DNA of 64,000 bases, from contig NZ_FWDP01000004.1 of the NCBI RefSeq assembly GCF_900169305.1, forward strand, positions 62,001 through 126,000. The letters run 5' to 3'. Position numbers and translations under genes: made by a program. The DNA comes from Marinilactibacillus piezotolerans. Its GTDB lineage: Bacteria > Bacillota > Bacilli > Lactobacillales > Carnobacteriaceae_A. Below are positions 8,411 to 17,888 of the stretch, in pieces. How positions within the stretch are numbered: position 1 is the first letter of the stretch; every line of letters starts with the position of its first letter. A model generated the notes under the pieces. It did no database searches and had not been told where the DNA came from. It worked only from the letters and a program-made list of their open reading frames with translations.

Positions 8411-8503
8411 GAGTGTGTTACTTATTTGAACACTCGGTATATTGTCTGTTAATCTAGCGTCTATTAATAGGACGGGTTGTCCTTTACAGTTAATAGATTA
8501 ACA
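8411..8503 (-). promoter_or_regulatory. Structured spxH leader with mutually exclusive pairings
   Basis: TGTTAATCTA (8447-8456) is complementary to TAGATTAACA (8494-8503), while TCTATTAA (8460-8467) is complementary to TTAATAGA (8490-8497). The right arms share TAGA, so both stems cannot form fully. A GGAC/GTCC hairpin (8470-8482) lies inside, and GAGTGT/ACACTC (8411-8435) forms another hairpin nearer the gene. A switch function is inferred. Confidence 0.45.
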
Positions 8504-8517
8504 AAGACCATAACAGA

Positions 8518-8546
8518 ATAATAATTATCTGCACGGATTTTGTCAT
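8518..8546 (-). promoter_or_regulatory. Candidate spxH promoter
   Basis: On the minus strand: ATGACA, 17 bases, TATTAT. Transcription would start near 8511, leaving a leader of about 130 bases. Confidence 0.45.
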
Positions 8547-8560
8547 AAAATTCTACAGGC

Positions 8561-8578
8561 TGTGACAATTTCGTCACA
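8561..8578. promoter_or_regulatory. Perfect 18-bp palindrome upstream of the spxH promoter
   Basis: TGTGAC, 6 bases, GTCACA. It lies 15 bases upstream of the -35 hexamer, a position suited to an activator or repressor. The regulator is unknown. Confidence 0.45.
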
Positions 8579-8603
8579 AATAACATCGAAACCATAAAAA
8601 GCA

Positions 8604-9191
8604 CTAATATTCTATATTTAAGGCAGCAAATGCTCGAGCGATTTTATTCGGAGTTTCCCGTTTAGGTATATGGAGTTCTTTGAGTAACTGCTCAAAAAGT
8701 TCTGTTCCTTCTGCAGCAGTAGAGCTCTCTACTTCAAGTTCGTAGTCTACTTGATCGGCATACCAGCTTTTGTCTAAAACAATTAAACTATTCTTTTCCG
8801 CTTTTTCGACTCGTTTTGTTTTCAGCTGTGCAAAGACTTGTATTGGTAATGTTAAATCGATGTCATAACTGGTTAAGACTTCTGCAATTTTCCCTTCTGG
8901 TTTTAAAGTTCTATTTTTAATGAGAGTTCTTGCTTCATCTAACTGCAACATATGGTTGGTTTCTAACAGATGACCTTTATGAGGAGATTTTAGAGTCATC
9001 TCGGCCTGCTGATCTTTAATACGAATCCTTAAAGCCAATCGTTTTTGTTTTAAAGAAAAATCTTTCGTATCAAAATAAATATTTTCTTGTACAAAAGAGT
9101 TATCTTCTGCAAAGTTCAGCGTTTTATATAACCCAGCATATTCTGATTCAGTTAATAAATTTTTATATTCAATCTCAATATTCTGATTCAT
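8604..9191 (-). CDS. CYTH domain protein (YjbK-like)
   Basis: A 195-residue protein that is a single CYTH (triphosphate tunnel) domain. The signature ExExK is seen as EIEYK at residues 6-10, followed by paired basic and acidic strands (RIRIKDQ, EMTLKSP, YELEVES). Family members hydrolyse inorganic triphosphate or bind triphosphorylated ligands with divalent metal; the substrate here is unknown. GAGGG lies before ATG 9191. It is divergent from relQ, with about 100 bases between starts, and precedes spxH on the same strand. In Bacillus yjbK also neighbours yjbM (relQ) and the NAD kinase gene. Confidence 0.85.
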   Translation of the reverse strand: MNQNIEIEYKNLLTESEYAGLYKTLNFAEDNSFVQENIYFDTKDFSLKQKRLALRIRIKDQQAEMTLKSPHKGHLLETNHMLQLDEARTLIKNRTLKPEGKIAEVLTSYDIDLTLPIQVFAQLKTKRVEKAEKNSLIVLDKSWYADQVDYELEVESSTAAEGTELFEQLLKELHIPKRETPNKIARAFAALNIEY

Positions 9192-9292
9192 TAGTACCCT
9201 CGCTTTGTCGTCTCTGTTACGGATTTATCCTTAAATATGGTACAATAGAATTGACAAGAATGAAAGAAGGAAATGAAAAGAAGGTTATTTAA

Positions 9293-9946
9293 ATGGACAG
9301 AGACTGGGAACTGTTTTTACTTCCTTATACACAAACGGTAAATGAATTAAAAGTAAAACTAAAAGGTATCAGAACGACTTATCAGCTAAATAAAATGCAT
9401 GGTCCTATTGAATTTGTGACTGGTCGAGTGAAACCTATCAATAGTATTTTGCTGAAATCCAGAACACGCAATATATCCTTAGAAAAATTGGAAACTGATA
9501 TGGAAGACCTTGCTGGCATTAGGATTATGTGTCCTTTTGTAGAAGACATCCATGATGTTGTAAGACTGCTTAAACAGCGGCACGATTTAAAAGTTGTGCA
9601 GGAAAAAGATTATGTTTCGCATAAAAAAGACAGCGGCTACCGTTCTTATCATTTAATCTGTGAGTACCCTGTACAATTGATTGATGAAGTGAAGTATGTT
9701 TTAGTTGAAATCCAGATTCGTACATTAGCGATGAACTTCTGGGCATCTATAGAGCATTCTCTAAATTATAAGTATCAGGGAGAGTTTCCCGAAGAAATTA
9801 ATTTAAGACTGCAAAAAGCAGCTGAATCGGCTTTTCAGTTGGATGAAGAAATGTCTACCATTCGCGAAGAAATAAAAGAAGCTCAGCGAAATTTTATCTT
9901 CAAAGAGCAAGAGCCTCGTCATGATCAAACTCATTGGAAGGACTAG
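9293..9946 (+). CDS. relQ: Small alarmone synthetase RelQ (GTP pyrophosphokinase)
   Basis: A 217-residue single-domain (p)ppGpp synthetase that transfers pyrophosphate from ATP to GDP or GTP; there is no hydrolase, TGS or ACT domain. Synthetase motifs are intact: GRVKPINSI (44-52), EDLAGIRI (71-78), KKDSGYRSYH (111-120) and VEIQIRT (138-144). It is homologous to B. subtilis YjbM/SasB. AGAAGG precedes ATG 9293, and a possible promoter TTACGG-18-TACAAT lies upstream. nadK follows after 5 bases, so the two are translationally close and probably one operon. Confidence 0.93.
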   Translation: MDRDWELFLLPYTQTVNELKVKLKGIRTTYQLNKMHGPIEFVTGRVKPINSILLKSRTRNISLEKLETDMEDLAGIRIMCPFVEDIHDVVRLLKQRHDLKVVQEKDYVSHKKDSGYRSYHLICEYPVQLIDEVKYVLVEIQIRTLAMNFWASIEHSLNYKYQGEFPEEINLRLQKAAESAFQLDEEMSTIREEIKEAQRNFIFKEQEPRHDQTHWKD

Positions 9947-9951
9947 TTATT

Positions 9952-10761
9952 GTGAGAATAGCCATCGTATATAACTCAACGGGGAAATCAAATAAAGTTT
10001 ATAAAAAACTTCAAGCTATGCTCGAAGAAAATCAGTTTACGATCGACCAGAAGCAGCCGGACATTGTCATTTCGATTGGCGGAGACGGAACTTTATTGTC
10101 AGCTTTCCATCGGTATGCTCATATACTCGATAAAGTGAGATTTATTGGGGTTCATACCGGTCACTTAGGCTTTTATACTGACTGGAGAGAGTATAATATC
10201 GGTGAATTGATTGAAAGTCTAAAAACCGATAATGGAGAATATGTACAGTATCCTTTACTGGATGTGGAAGTTTATTATAAGAATAAAATGAACCCTACTC
10301 ACTTTCTGGCTCTGAATGAATCTACGATCAAAAGAGTGGATGGGACTCTGGTTTGCGATGTGCATATTCGCGATGAACAGTTTGAGCGTTTCAGGGGAGA
10401 TGGACTTTGTATCTCTACTCCGACTGGATCCACAGGATATAACAAATCGATCGGCGGAGCCGTTCTGCATCCAAGGCTTGAGGCCTTGCAGCTGACGGAG
10501 ATGGCATCCTTGAATAACCGTGTTTTCCGTACATTAAGCTCTCCTATGGTCATCGCACCGGATGAATGGATCAAGATTCGTCCTATAGATACAGATGATT
10601 TTGTACTGACCATTGATCAGGTTGTTACAAACGAAACTCAAGTTGAAGAGCTGAGATTCAAAATAGCAACTGAACGAATCCGTTTTGCTCGCTATCAACA
10701 TACACATTTTTGGAGCAGAGTTGAAGACGCCTTTTTAGGAGCCAAACAAAGTAAATCGTGA
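9952..10761 (+). CDS. nadK: NAD kinase
   Basis: A 269-residue enzyme that phosphorylates NAD to NADP. The family motif GGDGT is at residues 43-47 and the second signature TPTGSTGYNKSIGGA follows at about 160. I choose GTG 9952, which has GGAAGGA 8 bases upstream and gives the usual start MRIAIVYNS; the longer TTG start at 9934 lies inside relQ. The relQ-nadK pairing is conserved with Bacillus (yjbM-ppnK). A strong terminator follows, so the pseudouridine synthase gene downstream is a separate unit. Confidence 0.95.
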   Translation: MRIAIVYNSTGKSNKVYKKLQAMLEENQFTIDQKQPDIVISIGGDGTLLSAFHRYAHILDKVRFIGVHTGHLGFYTDWREYNIGELIESLKTDNGEYVQYPLLDVEVYYKNKMNPTHFLALNESTIKRVDGTLVCDVHIRDEQFERFRGDGLCISTPTGSTGYNKSIGGAVLHPRLEALQLTEMASLNNRVFRTLSSPMVIAPDEWIKIRPIDTDDFVLTIDQVVTNETQVEELRFKIATERIRFARYQHTHFWSRVEDAFLGAKQSKS

Positions 10762-10812
10762 TAGTATTTTCATGTCGATTCTTTACATATGTATTGAATA
10801 GAAAGCTGAATC

Positions 10813-10859
10813 CTGAATCCACTTCTTGCAGCGATAGGAGAAGTGGATTCAGTTTTTTT
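10813..10859 (+). terminator. Rho-independent terminator after nadK
   Basis: A 14-bp perfect stem (CTGAATCCACTTCT and its complement) with a 12-base loop and seven T residues. Confidence 0.95.
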
Positions 10860-11005
10860 ATCATACATTTTCAATAGGGAAATTTGAGATGTTATAGAGT
10901 ATCATTGTTACAAAAAATACGGAGTAAGTAAGAGAAGATATGTTAAAATAGTTGTCATTGTAAAAACTAAAGAAGCAAGTGTTTATTTAGGAGAGAGAAT
11001 TAGTA

Positions 11006-11908
11006 ATGATTATTGAATGGAAATACGAAGAAATAGAACCAAAACCCTTAAAAACCTTTTTAAAAGAAAAAGAAGTTTCTAAAAAAATGCTGGCTAAAGT
11101 GAAATTTCGAGGAGGAGAATTGGAAGTAAATGGTAAGGCTGTACGTGTTAGAGAAACACTGCATACCGGAGACACAGTGAAAATGTCTATCCCCGTTGAA
11201 CCAGCTAATCCTTACTTGATTCCTTCTTACGAGCCGTTATCTGTCCTTTTTGAAGATGAGCATTTTCTTGTTGTAAATAAACCTGCCGGTACGGCTTCTG
11301 TTCCATCCTCGACCCATAGAGAAGATACGATGGCTAACCGGGTAAGAGGATATGTTGAGCAGAAAAATTATTCCCATAAAACCGTCCATGTTGTAACAAG
11401 GTTAGATAGAGAAACGTCAGGAGCCATGCTGTTTGCAAAAAATGCTTTTGCGCATTCAATGATTGACTTGAGGTTAAGAAGAGGGGAAATTCATAAACAT
11501 TATCAAGCCGTTGTTTCTAATCAATTATCCAAGGAACACGCACTGATTGACGCTCCCATAGGAAGAACGGAAGATTCAATCATTACCAGAAAAGTCAGAA
11601 CTGACGGTAAGCCGTCGTTAACAGAGTATTGGATAAAAGAACGATTCAGCCATGCGACTCTTGTCAATGTCAAACTCCATACTGGTAGGACACACCAGAT
11701 CAGAGTCCATTTTGCACATATGGGTTATCCATTAATAGGTGATGATCTTTATGGAGAGACCAGCGGACAATTCGCTCGCCAAGCCCTGCACTGTGATGAA
11801 CTTTCATTTCAGCATCCATTCACTAAAGCAGAGCTTACGATTCCGGCCTTGTTGCCGAGTGATCTGCAAAAGCTGCTTGAACAATTAAGGAAATCAGTAA
11901 ACAAATAG
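11006..11908 (+). CDS. RluA-family pseudouridine synthase (YjbO-like)
   Basis: A 300-residue enzyme converting uridine to pseudouridine in RNA. An S4-like RNA-binding N-terminus (about 15-65) precedes the catalytic domain, where TRLDRETSG (131-139) contains the catalytic aspartate D134 and HTGRTHQIRVHF is the second conserved segment. The target is most likely 23S rRNA or tRNA, but paralogues cannot be told apart by sequence alone. AGGAGAG lies 10 bases before ATG 11006. Its place after nadK matches yjbO in Bacillus. The gene appears to be transcribed alone. Confidence 0.9.
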   Translation: MIIEWKYEEIEPKPLKTFLKEKEVSKKMLAKVKFRGGELEVNGKAVRVRETLHTGDTVKMSIPVEPANPYLIPSYEPLSVLFEDEHFLVVNKPAGTASVPSSTHREDTMANRVRGYVEQKNYSHKTVHVVTRLDRETSGAMLFAKNAFAHSMIDLRLRRGEIHKHYQAVVSNQLSKEHALIDAPIGRTEDSIITRKVRTDGKPSLTEYWIKERFSHATLVNVKLHTGRTHQIRVHFAHMGYPLIGDDLYGETSGQFARQALHCDELSFQHPFTKAELTIPALLPSDLQKLLEQLRKSVNK

Positions 11909-11976
11909 CAATGAAAAAAGCAAATTTTGACAATAATACAACAGTGATAATAGAAGTGTCAGGTTAGTTGGACCCA

Positions 11977-12013
11977 AAAAAAACACTGTTTTGCAGAATT
12001 TCACAAAACAGTG
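11977..12013 (-). terminator. Rho-independent terminator for the GNAT gene
   Basis: CACTGTTTTG and CAAAACAGTG form the stem; the eight-T tail is on the minus strand, so it serves the GNAT gene. Confidence 0.85.
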
Positions 12014-12025
12014 CCATTTTAAAGC

Positions 12026-12460
12026 TTAGTCAAGCAGCTTAATCATAAAATGATGGGGAATTCCGGCATCCATAAATCCTTCGCCTTCAACGGTAAAGCC
12101 GGATTTTTCATAGAACGGACTCGCATGATCCTGCGAGTCTAGTATCAGTTTCTTGCCACTAAGAGATCGAGCCTTTCGTTCGATCTCTGCCATTAACTGT
12201 TTGCCTGCTCCAGTTTTTCTTGCAGATTGCATGACGGCTACACGCTGAATTTTAAACACACCGGGTGTCTTCTCATATATTCTGGCTGTGGCAGAAGGTG
12301 TTGAATCAATATAACCGACTAAATGTGTTGTTTTGTCTTCAAATTCATCAATTTCTAACTCTGCCGGCACGTTTTGTTCTTTTACAAATACCTCTTTTCG
12401 AATATGTACCGCTTCTTTGTATACATCGCTGGCTAAATCTTCAGTCCACTTAAACTCCAT
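12026..12460 (-). CDS. GNAT-family N-acetyltransferase (YjcF/ElaA-like)
   Basis: A 144-residue acetyltransferase. The start of the domain (IRKEVFVKEQNVP) is typical of the YjcF/ElaA group, and the acetyl-CoA loop is seen as RKTGAGK. The acceptor substrate is unknown. ATG 12460 is preceded by TAGGAG; a longer TTG frame from 12478 overlaps this site and is rejected. It is a single gene, convergent with the pseudouridine synthase and closed by its own terminator. Confidence 0.85.
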   Translation of the reverse strand: MEFKWTEDLASDVYKEAVHIRKEVFVKEQNVPAELEIDEFEDKTTHLVGYIDSTPSATARIYEKTPGVFKIQRVAVMQSARKTGAGKQLMAEIERKARSLSGKKLILDSQDHASPFYEKSGFTVEGEGFMDAGIPHHFMIKLLD

Positions 12461-12542
12461 CTGATCCGCTCCTATCAAGTCTGATTTTTAATATCTTATC
12501 ACTTTTTTTAGTTTTTAGTCAAAGAATCGCAACAACTGCCTC

Positions 12543-12571
12543 TTTAATTTAGGTGACAGCTGTCATATAAT
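12543..12571 (+). promoter_or_regulatory. Promoter of the AI-2E-family gene with a palindrome in the spacer
   Basis: TTTAAT, 17 bases, TATAAT. The perfect 12-bp palindrome TGACAGCTGTCA (12554-12565) fills the downstream part of the spacer and abuts the -10 hexamer, which suggests a repressor site. The regulator is unknown. Confidence 0.5.
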
Positions 12572-12615
12572 GAAGTGTACTATACGATTTACTAAAGCGT
12601 AGAGGAGAAATGCAA

Positions 12616-13710
12616 GTGGTCAATTGGAAAAATTCTAAAATAATGTTTTGGACGGTATGGTTTTTGGCTGTTGCTTTGCTGATCTTTATACTCCAACAAA
12701 TTGATTTCATCTTAAATCCAGTACTTGCTATTTTAACCTCATTGTTTATGCCGTTATTAATTGCAGGGTTTTTATTTTACTTGTTAAATCCCATTGTAAG
12801 ACTTTTAGAGCGAATAAGAGTAAAAAGAATTTATGGGATATCGCTCGTTATGATTCTCTTGATTGGAGTGGTGGTCCTAACGGTGCTGCTTGGTATTCCG
12901 ATGTTAGTAGAGCAGACTAGTCTGCTGATTGCAGGAATTCCAGAATTCATTAATGAGTTAGATTTTTACTTCCATAAACTGGCAGAAGAACCTTATATGG
13001 CACAAGTAGACTTCGACACGATTCTTATGAATATCGATGTATGGCTGCGCAACTTAGGGTCTAACTTGTTAGGCGGTGTGATGACCAGTGTAGGCAGTGT
13101 CATACAAAGTTTAACAGATTTCCTTTTTATGTTCATTACTATTCCGGTTATTCTGTTTTATATGTTGTATGATGGTCATAAATTTCCGAAATATATTGAA
13201 AATGTCAGTCCTGAAAAATATAAAAAGTATTCAAAAGAGTTGGTCTTAAAGATAAATGACACGATTGCCAGCTATATTAGTGGAAAAGGAATGGCATCTT
13301 TGCTAGTCGGTGTTATACTGTTTATTATGTACACACTGGGAAGCATACCTTATGCATTTTTATTATCTGTATTTGCAGCGATAACCAATTTTATCCCTTA
13401 TGTCGGTCCATTTTTAGGTGCAGCTCCTGCAATTGTGGTCGGTTTGATAGACTCTCCAGGAAAAGCACTGCTGGCAGCAGTATTCGTACTGATTGTTCAA
13501 CAGCTGGATGGGAATCTGTTTACACCATTCTTAGTGGGAAAATCTTTATCCATACATCCTCTAACAGTGATTTTAATCTTACTGGCTTCGGCTAATATTG
13601 CAGGACTTCTAGGGATGTTAATTGGTGTGCCTGTCTTTGCTATTATCAAAACTGTTGTAGTGTATATATTGAAAATCAATAAAGAAAAAAAGATTACTTT
13701 AACCGAATAA
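12616..13710 (+). CDS. AI-2E family transporter (PerM/YtvI-like permease)
   Basis: A polytopic membrane protein of about 364 residues with the family layout: N-terminal helices (FWTVWFLAVALLIFIL), a soluble middle part (about 110-210) and a C-terminal block of helices with the conserved IPYVGPFLGA segment. Families of this type include sodium/proton antiporters and putative exporters; transport of AI-2 is not established for most members. AGAGGAG at 12601-12607 is only 2 bases from ATG 12610 but 8 from GTG 12616, so I favour the GTG. It stands alone under a promoter with a palindrome. Confidence 0.85.
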   Translation: MVNWKNSKIMFWTVWFLAVALLIFILQQIDFILNPVLAILTSLFMPLLIAGFLFYLLNPIVRLLERIRVKRIYGISLVMILLIGVVVLTVLLGIPMLVEQTSLLIAGIPEFINELDFYFHKLAEEPYMAQVDFDTILMNIDVWLRNLGSNLLGGVMTSVGSVIQSLTDFLFMFITIPVILFYMLYDGHKFPKYIENVSPEKYKKYSKELVLKINDTIASYISGKGMASLLVGVILFIMYTLGSIPYAFLLSVFAAITNFIPYVGPFLGAAPAIVVGLIDSPGKALLAAVFVLIVQQLDGNLFTPFLVGKSLSIHPLTVILILLASANIAGLLGMLIGVPVFAIIKTVVVYILKINKEKKITLTE

Positions 13711-13752
13711 AAAAATAATGGTGCAGGTGCAGAAAATGTAAAATTGAAAATT

Positions 13753-13778
13753 ATAGAAACTCTTAATAGAAACTCTTA
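13753..13778 (+). repeat. Perfect tandem duplication of a 13-bp unit
   Basis: ATAGAAACTCTTA occurs twice in direct succession between the AI-2E-family gene and prfC. No gene is disrupted. Confidence 0.85.
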
Positions 13779-13813
13779 TAAGAACAAGCAATTTATAAAA
13801 GAAGGAAGTTATT

Positions 13814-15412
13814 ATGTCGAGTGAGATAAAAGAAAATAAACAATTGAAAAAAGAAGTGGATACACGACGCACATTTGCGATTATTTCCCACCCGGATGCT
13901 GGGAAAACGACCATTACTGAACAACTTTTACTGTTCGGCGGAGCTATTAGACAAGCTGGAACGGTAAAAGCAAAAAAATCCGGAAAATTTGCTAAATCAG
14001 ATTGGATGGAAATCGAGAAGCAGCGTGGAATATCTGTTACCAGTTCCGTTATGCAGTTTGACTATGACGGAAAAAGAATCAATATATTGGACACCCCTGG
14101 TCACGAAGATTTTTCAGAAGATACGTATCGTACTTTGATGGCAGTGGATGCGGCAGTCATGGTAGTGGACAGCGCAAAGGGGATTGAAGAGCAAACGAAA
14201 AAACTTTTCAAAGTTTGTCGTATGCGCGGTATTCCTATTTTTACATTTATGAACAAATTGGATCGTGACGGTAGAGAACCGCTGGAATTAGTAGAAGAAC
14301 TGGAAGAAGTGTTGGAAATCGATGCTTATCCTATGAATTGGCCGATTGGTTCTGGAAAAAATTTCCTGGGATTATATGATTTGTTCCACAATAGAATTGA
14401 AATGTTCCGTCCGGAAGCATCTAACCAAGGAGAACGGTTTGTGGCTTTAAATGATGAAGGGGAGATTGAAGGAGATCATCCTCTGAAACAAGAGAGCCTA
14501 TACGACCAAGTTTTAGAAGAAGCCCTGCTGCTAAAAGAAGCTGGGAACGACTTTTCTGAAAAAGCTATATTAGATGGAGAATTGACACCGGTATTCTTCG
14601 GATCAGCTTTAACAAATTTCGGTGTTCAAACCTTTTTAGAAACATTCCTGCAATTTGCTCCAGCACCAGCTGAGCATATTGATGCAGACGGTAAAGAAAT
14701 TGCACCGACCAAAGAAGAATTTTCAGGATTTATCTTTAAGATTCAAGCCAACATGGATCCTAAGCACCGAGACCGTATTGCCTTTGTAAGAATCTGTTCT
14801 GGAGATTTTGAACGTGGAATGGATGTAACACTGGCTAGAACCGACAAAAAAATGAAATTATCCAACTCGACTCAGTTTATGGCTGAGAACAGAGAGTCAG
14901 TCAAAGGAGCGGTTGCTGGAGATATCATCGGGCTATATGATACTGGGAATTTCCAGATTGGGGATACGATTTATGAAGGGAAACAATCCGTTCAGTTTGA
15001 AAGTCTGCCTCAATTCACACCGGAACTCTTTGTAAAAGTAGAACCGAAAAATGTAATGAAACAAAAATCATTCCATAAAGGGATTCAGCAGCTTGTACAA
15101 GAAGGTGCGATCCAGTTATATAAAACGTACCATACTGAAACGTATATTATTGGAGCCGTGGGACAATTGCAGTTTGAAGTATTCCAGCATCGTATGCTGA
15201 ATGAGTATAATTCAGAAGTAGTGATGACGTCCATCGGCAGCAGGATTGCGCGCTGGATAGACCCTGAACAACTGGATGAGAATATGGGTTCTAGCCGGAA
15301 TATGCTGGTAAGAGACCGATTCGATCGTCCGCTGTTTTTATTCGAGAACCAATTTGCAGAACGCTGGTTCAGTGATAAATATCCAGATGTAGAACTGACA
15401 TCATTATTGTAA
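13814..15412 (+). CDS. prfC: Peptide chain release factor 3
   Basis: A 532-residue translational GTPase that recycles RF1/RF2 from the ribosome. G1 is SHPDAGKTT (about 26-34), the switch 2 segment reads LDTPGHEDF, and NKLD gives base specificity; domains II and III follow. Length agrees with the family (about 525-530). AAGGAAG lies 7 bases before ATG 13814. The 103-base gap upstream contains a tandem repeat but no certain promoter, so read-through from the preceding gene is possible. Confidence 0.95.
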   Translation: MSSEIKENKQLKKEVDTRRTFAIISHPDAGKTTITEQLLLFGGAIRQAGTVKAKKSGKFAKSDWMEIEKQRGISVTSSVMQFDYDGKRINILDTPGHEDFSEDTYRTLMAVDAAVMVVDSAKGIEEQTKKLFKVCRMRGIPIFTFMNKLDRDGREPLELVEELEEVLEIDAYPMNWPIGSGKNFLGLYDLFHNRIEMFRPEASNQGERFVALNDEGEIEGDHPLKQESLYDQVLEEALLLKEAGNDFSEKAILDGELTPVFFGSALTNFGVQTFLETFLQFAPAPAEHIDADGKEIAPTKEEFSGFIFKIQANMDPKHRDRIAFVRICSGDFERGMDVTLARTDKKMKLSNSTQFMAENRESVKGAVAGDIIGLYDTGNFQIGDTIYEGKQSVQFESLPQFTPELFVKVEPKNVMKQKSFHKGIQQLVQEGAIQLYKTYHTETYIIGAVGQLQFEVFQHRMLNEYNSEVVMTSIGSRIARWIDPEQLDENMGSSRNMLVRDRFDRPLFLFENQFAERWFSDKYPDVELTSLL

Positions 15413-15429
15413 AAAATAAAATAAGTGAA

Positions 15430-15475
15430 AAAAACCTGCTTGTTTCGGATAGATTTCCGAAACAAGCAGGTTTTT
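15430..15475. terminator. Bidirectional terminator between prfC and clpE
   Basis: A 17-bp perfect stem (AACCTGCTTGTTTCGGA and its complement) with A- and T-runs on the flanks, between convergent genes. Confidence 0.95.
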
Positions 15476-15485
15476 GTATTTAAGA

Positions 15486-17756
15486 TTATTCTTCTTCAGT
15501 TTGCGGGTTGTTATCTGATGATTGATTAGATTCATCAGAGGAAGATTCAGTTGTACGATATTCTGAAGCTTTCTTAATAACAATCGCGTCATCTTCAACG
15601 GTAGCAATGATTTGTCCTGTTTCTGGATGGTTCAGGTAGTATTCAGCTACTTTATCTTCGATCTGTTCTTCAATAACTCGGCGTAGCGGACGAGCACCCA
15701 TTTTTGGATCGTATCCAAGATCAACGAGTTTTTCTTTTGCCTGGTCATCTACAGTGACAGTAATATCATGTTGCTTCAATGCATCATTAATATCGTTCAG
15801 CATCAAAGTGATGATCTCCATCAGGTTTTCTTTAGTGAGTGAGTGGAATTCTACAATGCCATCAAATCGGTTCAAAAATTCCGGCTTGAAGAACTCGCCT
15901 AGATTATTCAATAGAGAATGTTGGCGGCCACTCATTTGAGCTCCAAAACCGACACTGGATTCTACGTTTGTCGTTCCTGCATTACTGGTCATAATAATGA
16001 TCGTTTCTTTAAAGTTGACTGTGCGGCCTTGAGCATCTGTCAACCGACCATCATCCAGAATTTGTAAGAACATATGCAAAACATCTGGATGAGCTTTTTC
16101 AACTTCATCAACTAAAATCAGGCTGTACGGATTTCTGCGGATTTTTTCGGTCAATTGACCGGCTTCTTCATATCCGACGTAACCAGGAGGAGAACCAATT
16201 AATTTAGACGTACTGTGTTTCTCCATAAATTCACTCATATCTAATCTGACATAAGATTCTTTGCTTCCGAATAGTTCTTGGGCCAGCGTTTTAGCCAGCT
16301 CAGTTTTTCCGACACCAGTAGGTCCGACAAATAAGAATGAACCGATAGGACGATTTTTCTGGCGCAGACCGATTCGGTTTCTGCGTATTGCTTTAGCCAC
16401 TTTTTCAACAGCGTTATCTTGTCCTATAACATGTTTGCGCAGGGAATCTTCGAGATCGCGTAATTGTTCTTGTTCTTTTTCTTTTAAGTCTCCGACAGGG
16501 ATACCGGTTTTTTGTTCAATAATATTTACCATATCAGTTTCTGTAACTTCCGGCAATTCAGAATCAGGGGTTTGCTGATTCAACATTTCTTTATGTTTTG
16601 CAACTTGATCACGATAGAAGGCTGCTTTTTCGTAATCCTCTTGTTCAAGTGCTTCTTGTTTTTGCTGCTCCGCTTCATTGATTTTCTGTTCAACAGCAGC
16701 AGGATCAACTGTACGGATTGTCAGATTCTTTTTAGAACCTGCTTCATCCAACAAATCGATGGCTTTATCCGGCAGGAAACGATCCTGGATATAGCGGTGA
16801 GATAACTCTACAGCACTTTTGATCGCTTTGTCTGTATATTTGACATGATGATAATCTTCATACTGTTTCTGAATACCTTTAAGAATGGTTTCAGTCTGTT
16901 CTACAGAAGGTTCCGCAACTCTTACTGGCTGCAAGCGACGCTCTAATGCCGGATCTTTTTCGATTTTACGGTATTCATTCAGTGTAGTCGCTCCAACCAT
17001 CTGCAGTTCGCCGCGAGCAAGCGCAGGTTTCAAGATGTTTCCTGCATCCATGCTGCCTCCGTCTGCCGATCCAGCTCCTACTAATTCATGGACTTCATCA
17101 ATGAATAGGATAATAGAATCATTCTCACGAAGTTCTTTTATCAATTGCTGCATGCGTTCTTCAAATTGACCACGAATACCCGTGCCTTGAACTAGGGCCG
17201 CGACATCTAAACGTATAACTTCTTTATTTAATAATTTTTGCGGTACTTCATCATTGACGATTTTTAAAGCTAATCCTTCAACGATAGCTGTTTTACCTAC
17301 ACCAGCTTCTCCTGTAAGAACAGGATTATTTTTAGTGCGGCGATTTAAAATCTCTATGACTCGTTCAATTTCTCTATCGCGTCCGATTACTGGGTCGATT
17401 TTACCTTCTTTTGCCATTTGAGTTAAATCTACTCCGTATTCACCTAATAAACCGCCGCGTCCTTGGTTTGGATTGCGAGGGGGTTGTTGTCCGTTGCCAC
17501 GGAAGTTTTGTTGATTAGGCGGTGTTTGTTGATTTCCAGGCTGCTGACTGCCTTGAGAAAGCGCTCTGAACAAATCATCAAAATTACCGAATCCGAATGG
17601 GTCTTGTGCTGATCCTTGATTCATTCTACCTTGCTCCTCTTGTTGTCTGATTTCTCTATAGCATCTCTGACAAAGGTCAATGTCTCGTTTTTTTCCATTA
17701 ATACTTGTTGTTAAATGAATAGTTGCATTGCGTTGCATACATCTTTGACAAATCAT
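15486..17756 (-). CDS. clpE: ATP-dependent Clp protease ATP-binding subunit ClpE
   Basis: A 756-residue Hsp100 unfoldase working with ClpP. The N-terminal zinc finger (C3, C6, C29, C32) is diagnostic of ClpE. A Gln/Pro/Asn-rich linker (about 65-100) replaces the N-domain of ClpC. AAA module 1 has GEAGVGKTA; a UVR-like coiled middle segment follows; module 2 has GPTGVGKTE and [10 protein letters not shown] start at ATG 17756, which gives the canonical MICQRC start; a longer frame to 17834 has no family support. Two CtsR-type operators cover its promoter, so heat and protein stress should induce it. Confidence 0.96.
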   Translation of the reverse strand: MICQRCMQRNATIHLTTSINGKKRDIDLCQRCYREIRQQEEQGRMNQGSAQDPFGFGNFDDLFRALSQGSQQPGNQQTPPNQQNFRGNGQQPPRNPNQGRGGLLGEYGVDLTQMAKEGKIDPVIGRDREIERVIEILNRRTKNNPVLTGEAGVGKTAIVEGLALKIVNDEVPQKLLNKEVIRLDVAALVQGTGIRGQFEERMQQLIKELRENDSIILFIDEVHELVGAGSADGGSMDAGNILKPALARGELQMVGATTLNEYRKIEKDPALERRLQPVRVAEPSVEQTETILKGIQKQYEDYHHVKYTDKAIKSAVELSHRYIQDRFLPDKAIDLLDEAGSKKNLTIRTVDPAAVEQKINEAEQQKQEALEQEDYEKAAFYRDQVAKHKEMLNQQTPDSELPEVTETDMVNIIEQKTGIPVGDLKEKEQEQLRDLEDSLRKHVIGQDNAVEKVAKAIRRNRIGLRQKNRPIGSFLFVGPTGVGKTELAKTLAQELFGSKESYVRLDMSEFMEKHSTSKLIGSPPGYVGYEEAGQLTEKIRRNPYSLILVDEVEKAHPDVLHMFLQILDDGRLTDAQGRTVNFKETIIIMTSNAGTTNVESSVGFGAQMSGRQHSLLNNLGEFFKPEFLNRFDGIVEFHSLTKENLMEIITLMLNDINDALKQHDITVTVDDQAKEKLVDLGYDPKMGARPLRRVIEEQIEDKVAEYYLNHPETGQIIATVEDDAIVIKKASEYRTTESSSDESNQSSDNNPQTEEE

Positions 17757-17888
17757 GCTGCTGCACAACCTTTCTTTAAATATTATCTTAACTTCATTAT
17801 ACAATGATTGAAGCAAAAGGTCAGTTAATACCATCTATTCTGTAACAGAACAGTAAGGAAAGTCAGCTGCTTATAATCTGAAAAGCGT

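Noticed and set aside
8561-8578. Assignment of the palindrome as Rex or Crp/Fnr site
   Set aside because: TGTGA and TCACA are 8 bases apart here, against 6 in both consensus sites, so only an unnamed palindrome is reported.
15754-17169. Open frames on the plus strand within clpE (for example 16261-16578, 16885-17169)
   Set aside because: They are antisense to a full-length, motif-complete ClpE, have no ribosome-binding sites and no recognisable protein family.
17757-17834. N-terminal extension of ClpE
   Set aside because: The family starts at the zinc finger (MICQRC); the extension lies in the leader.
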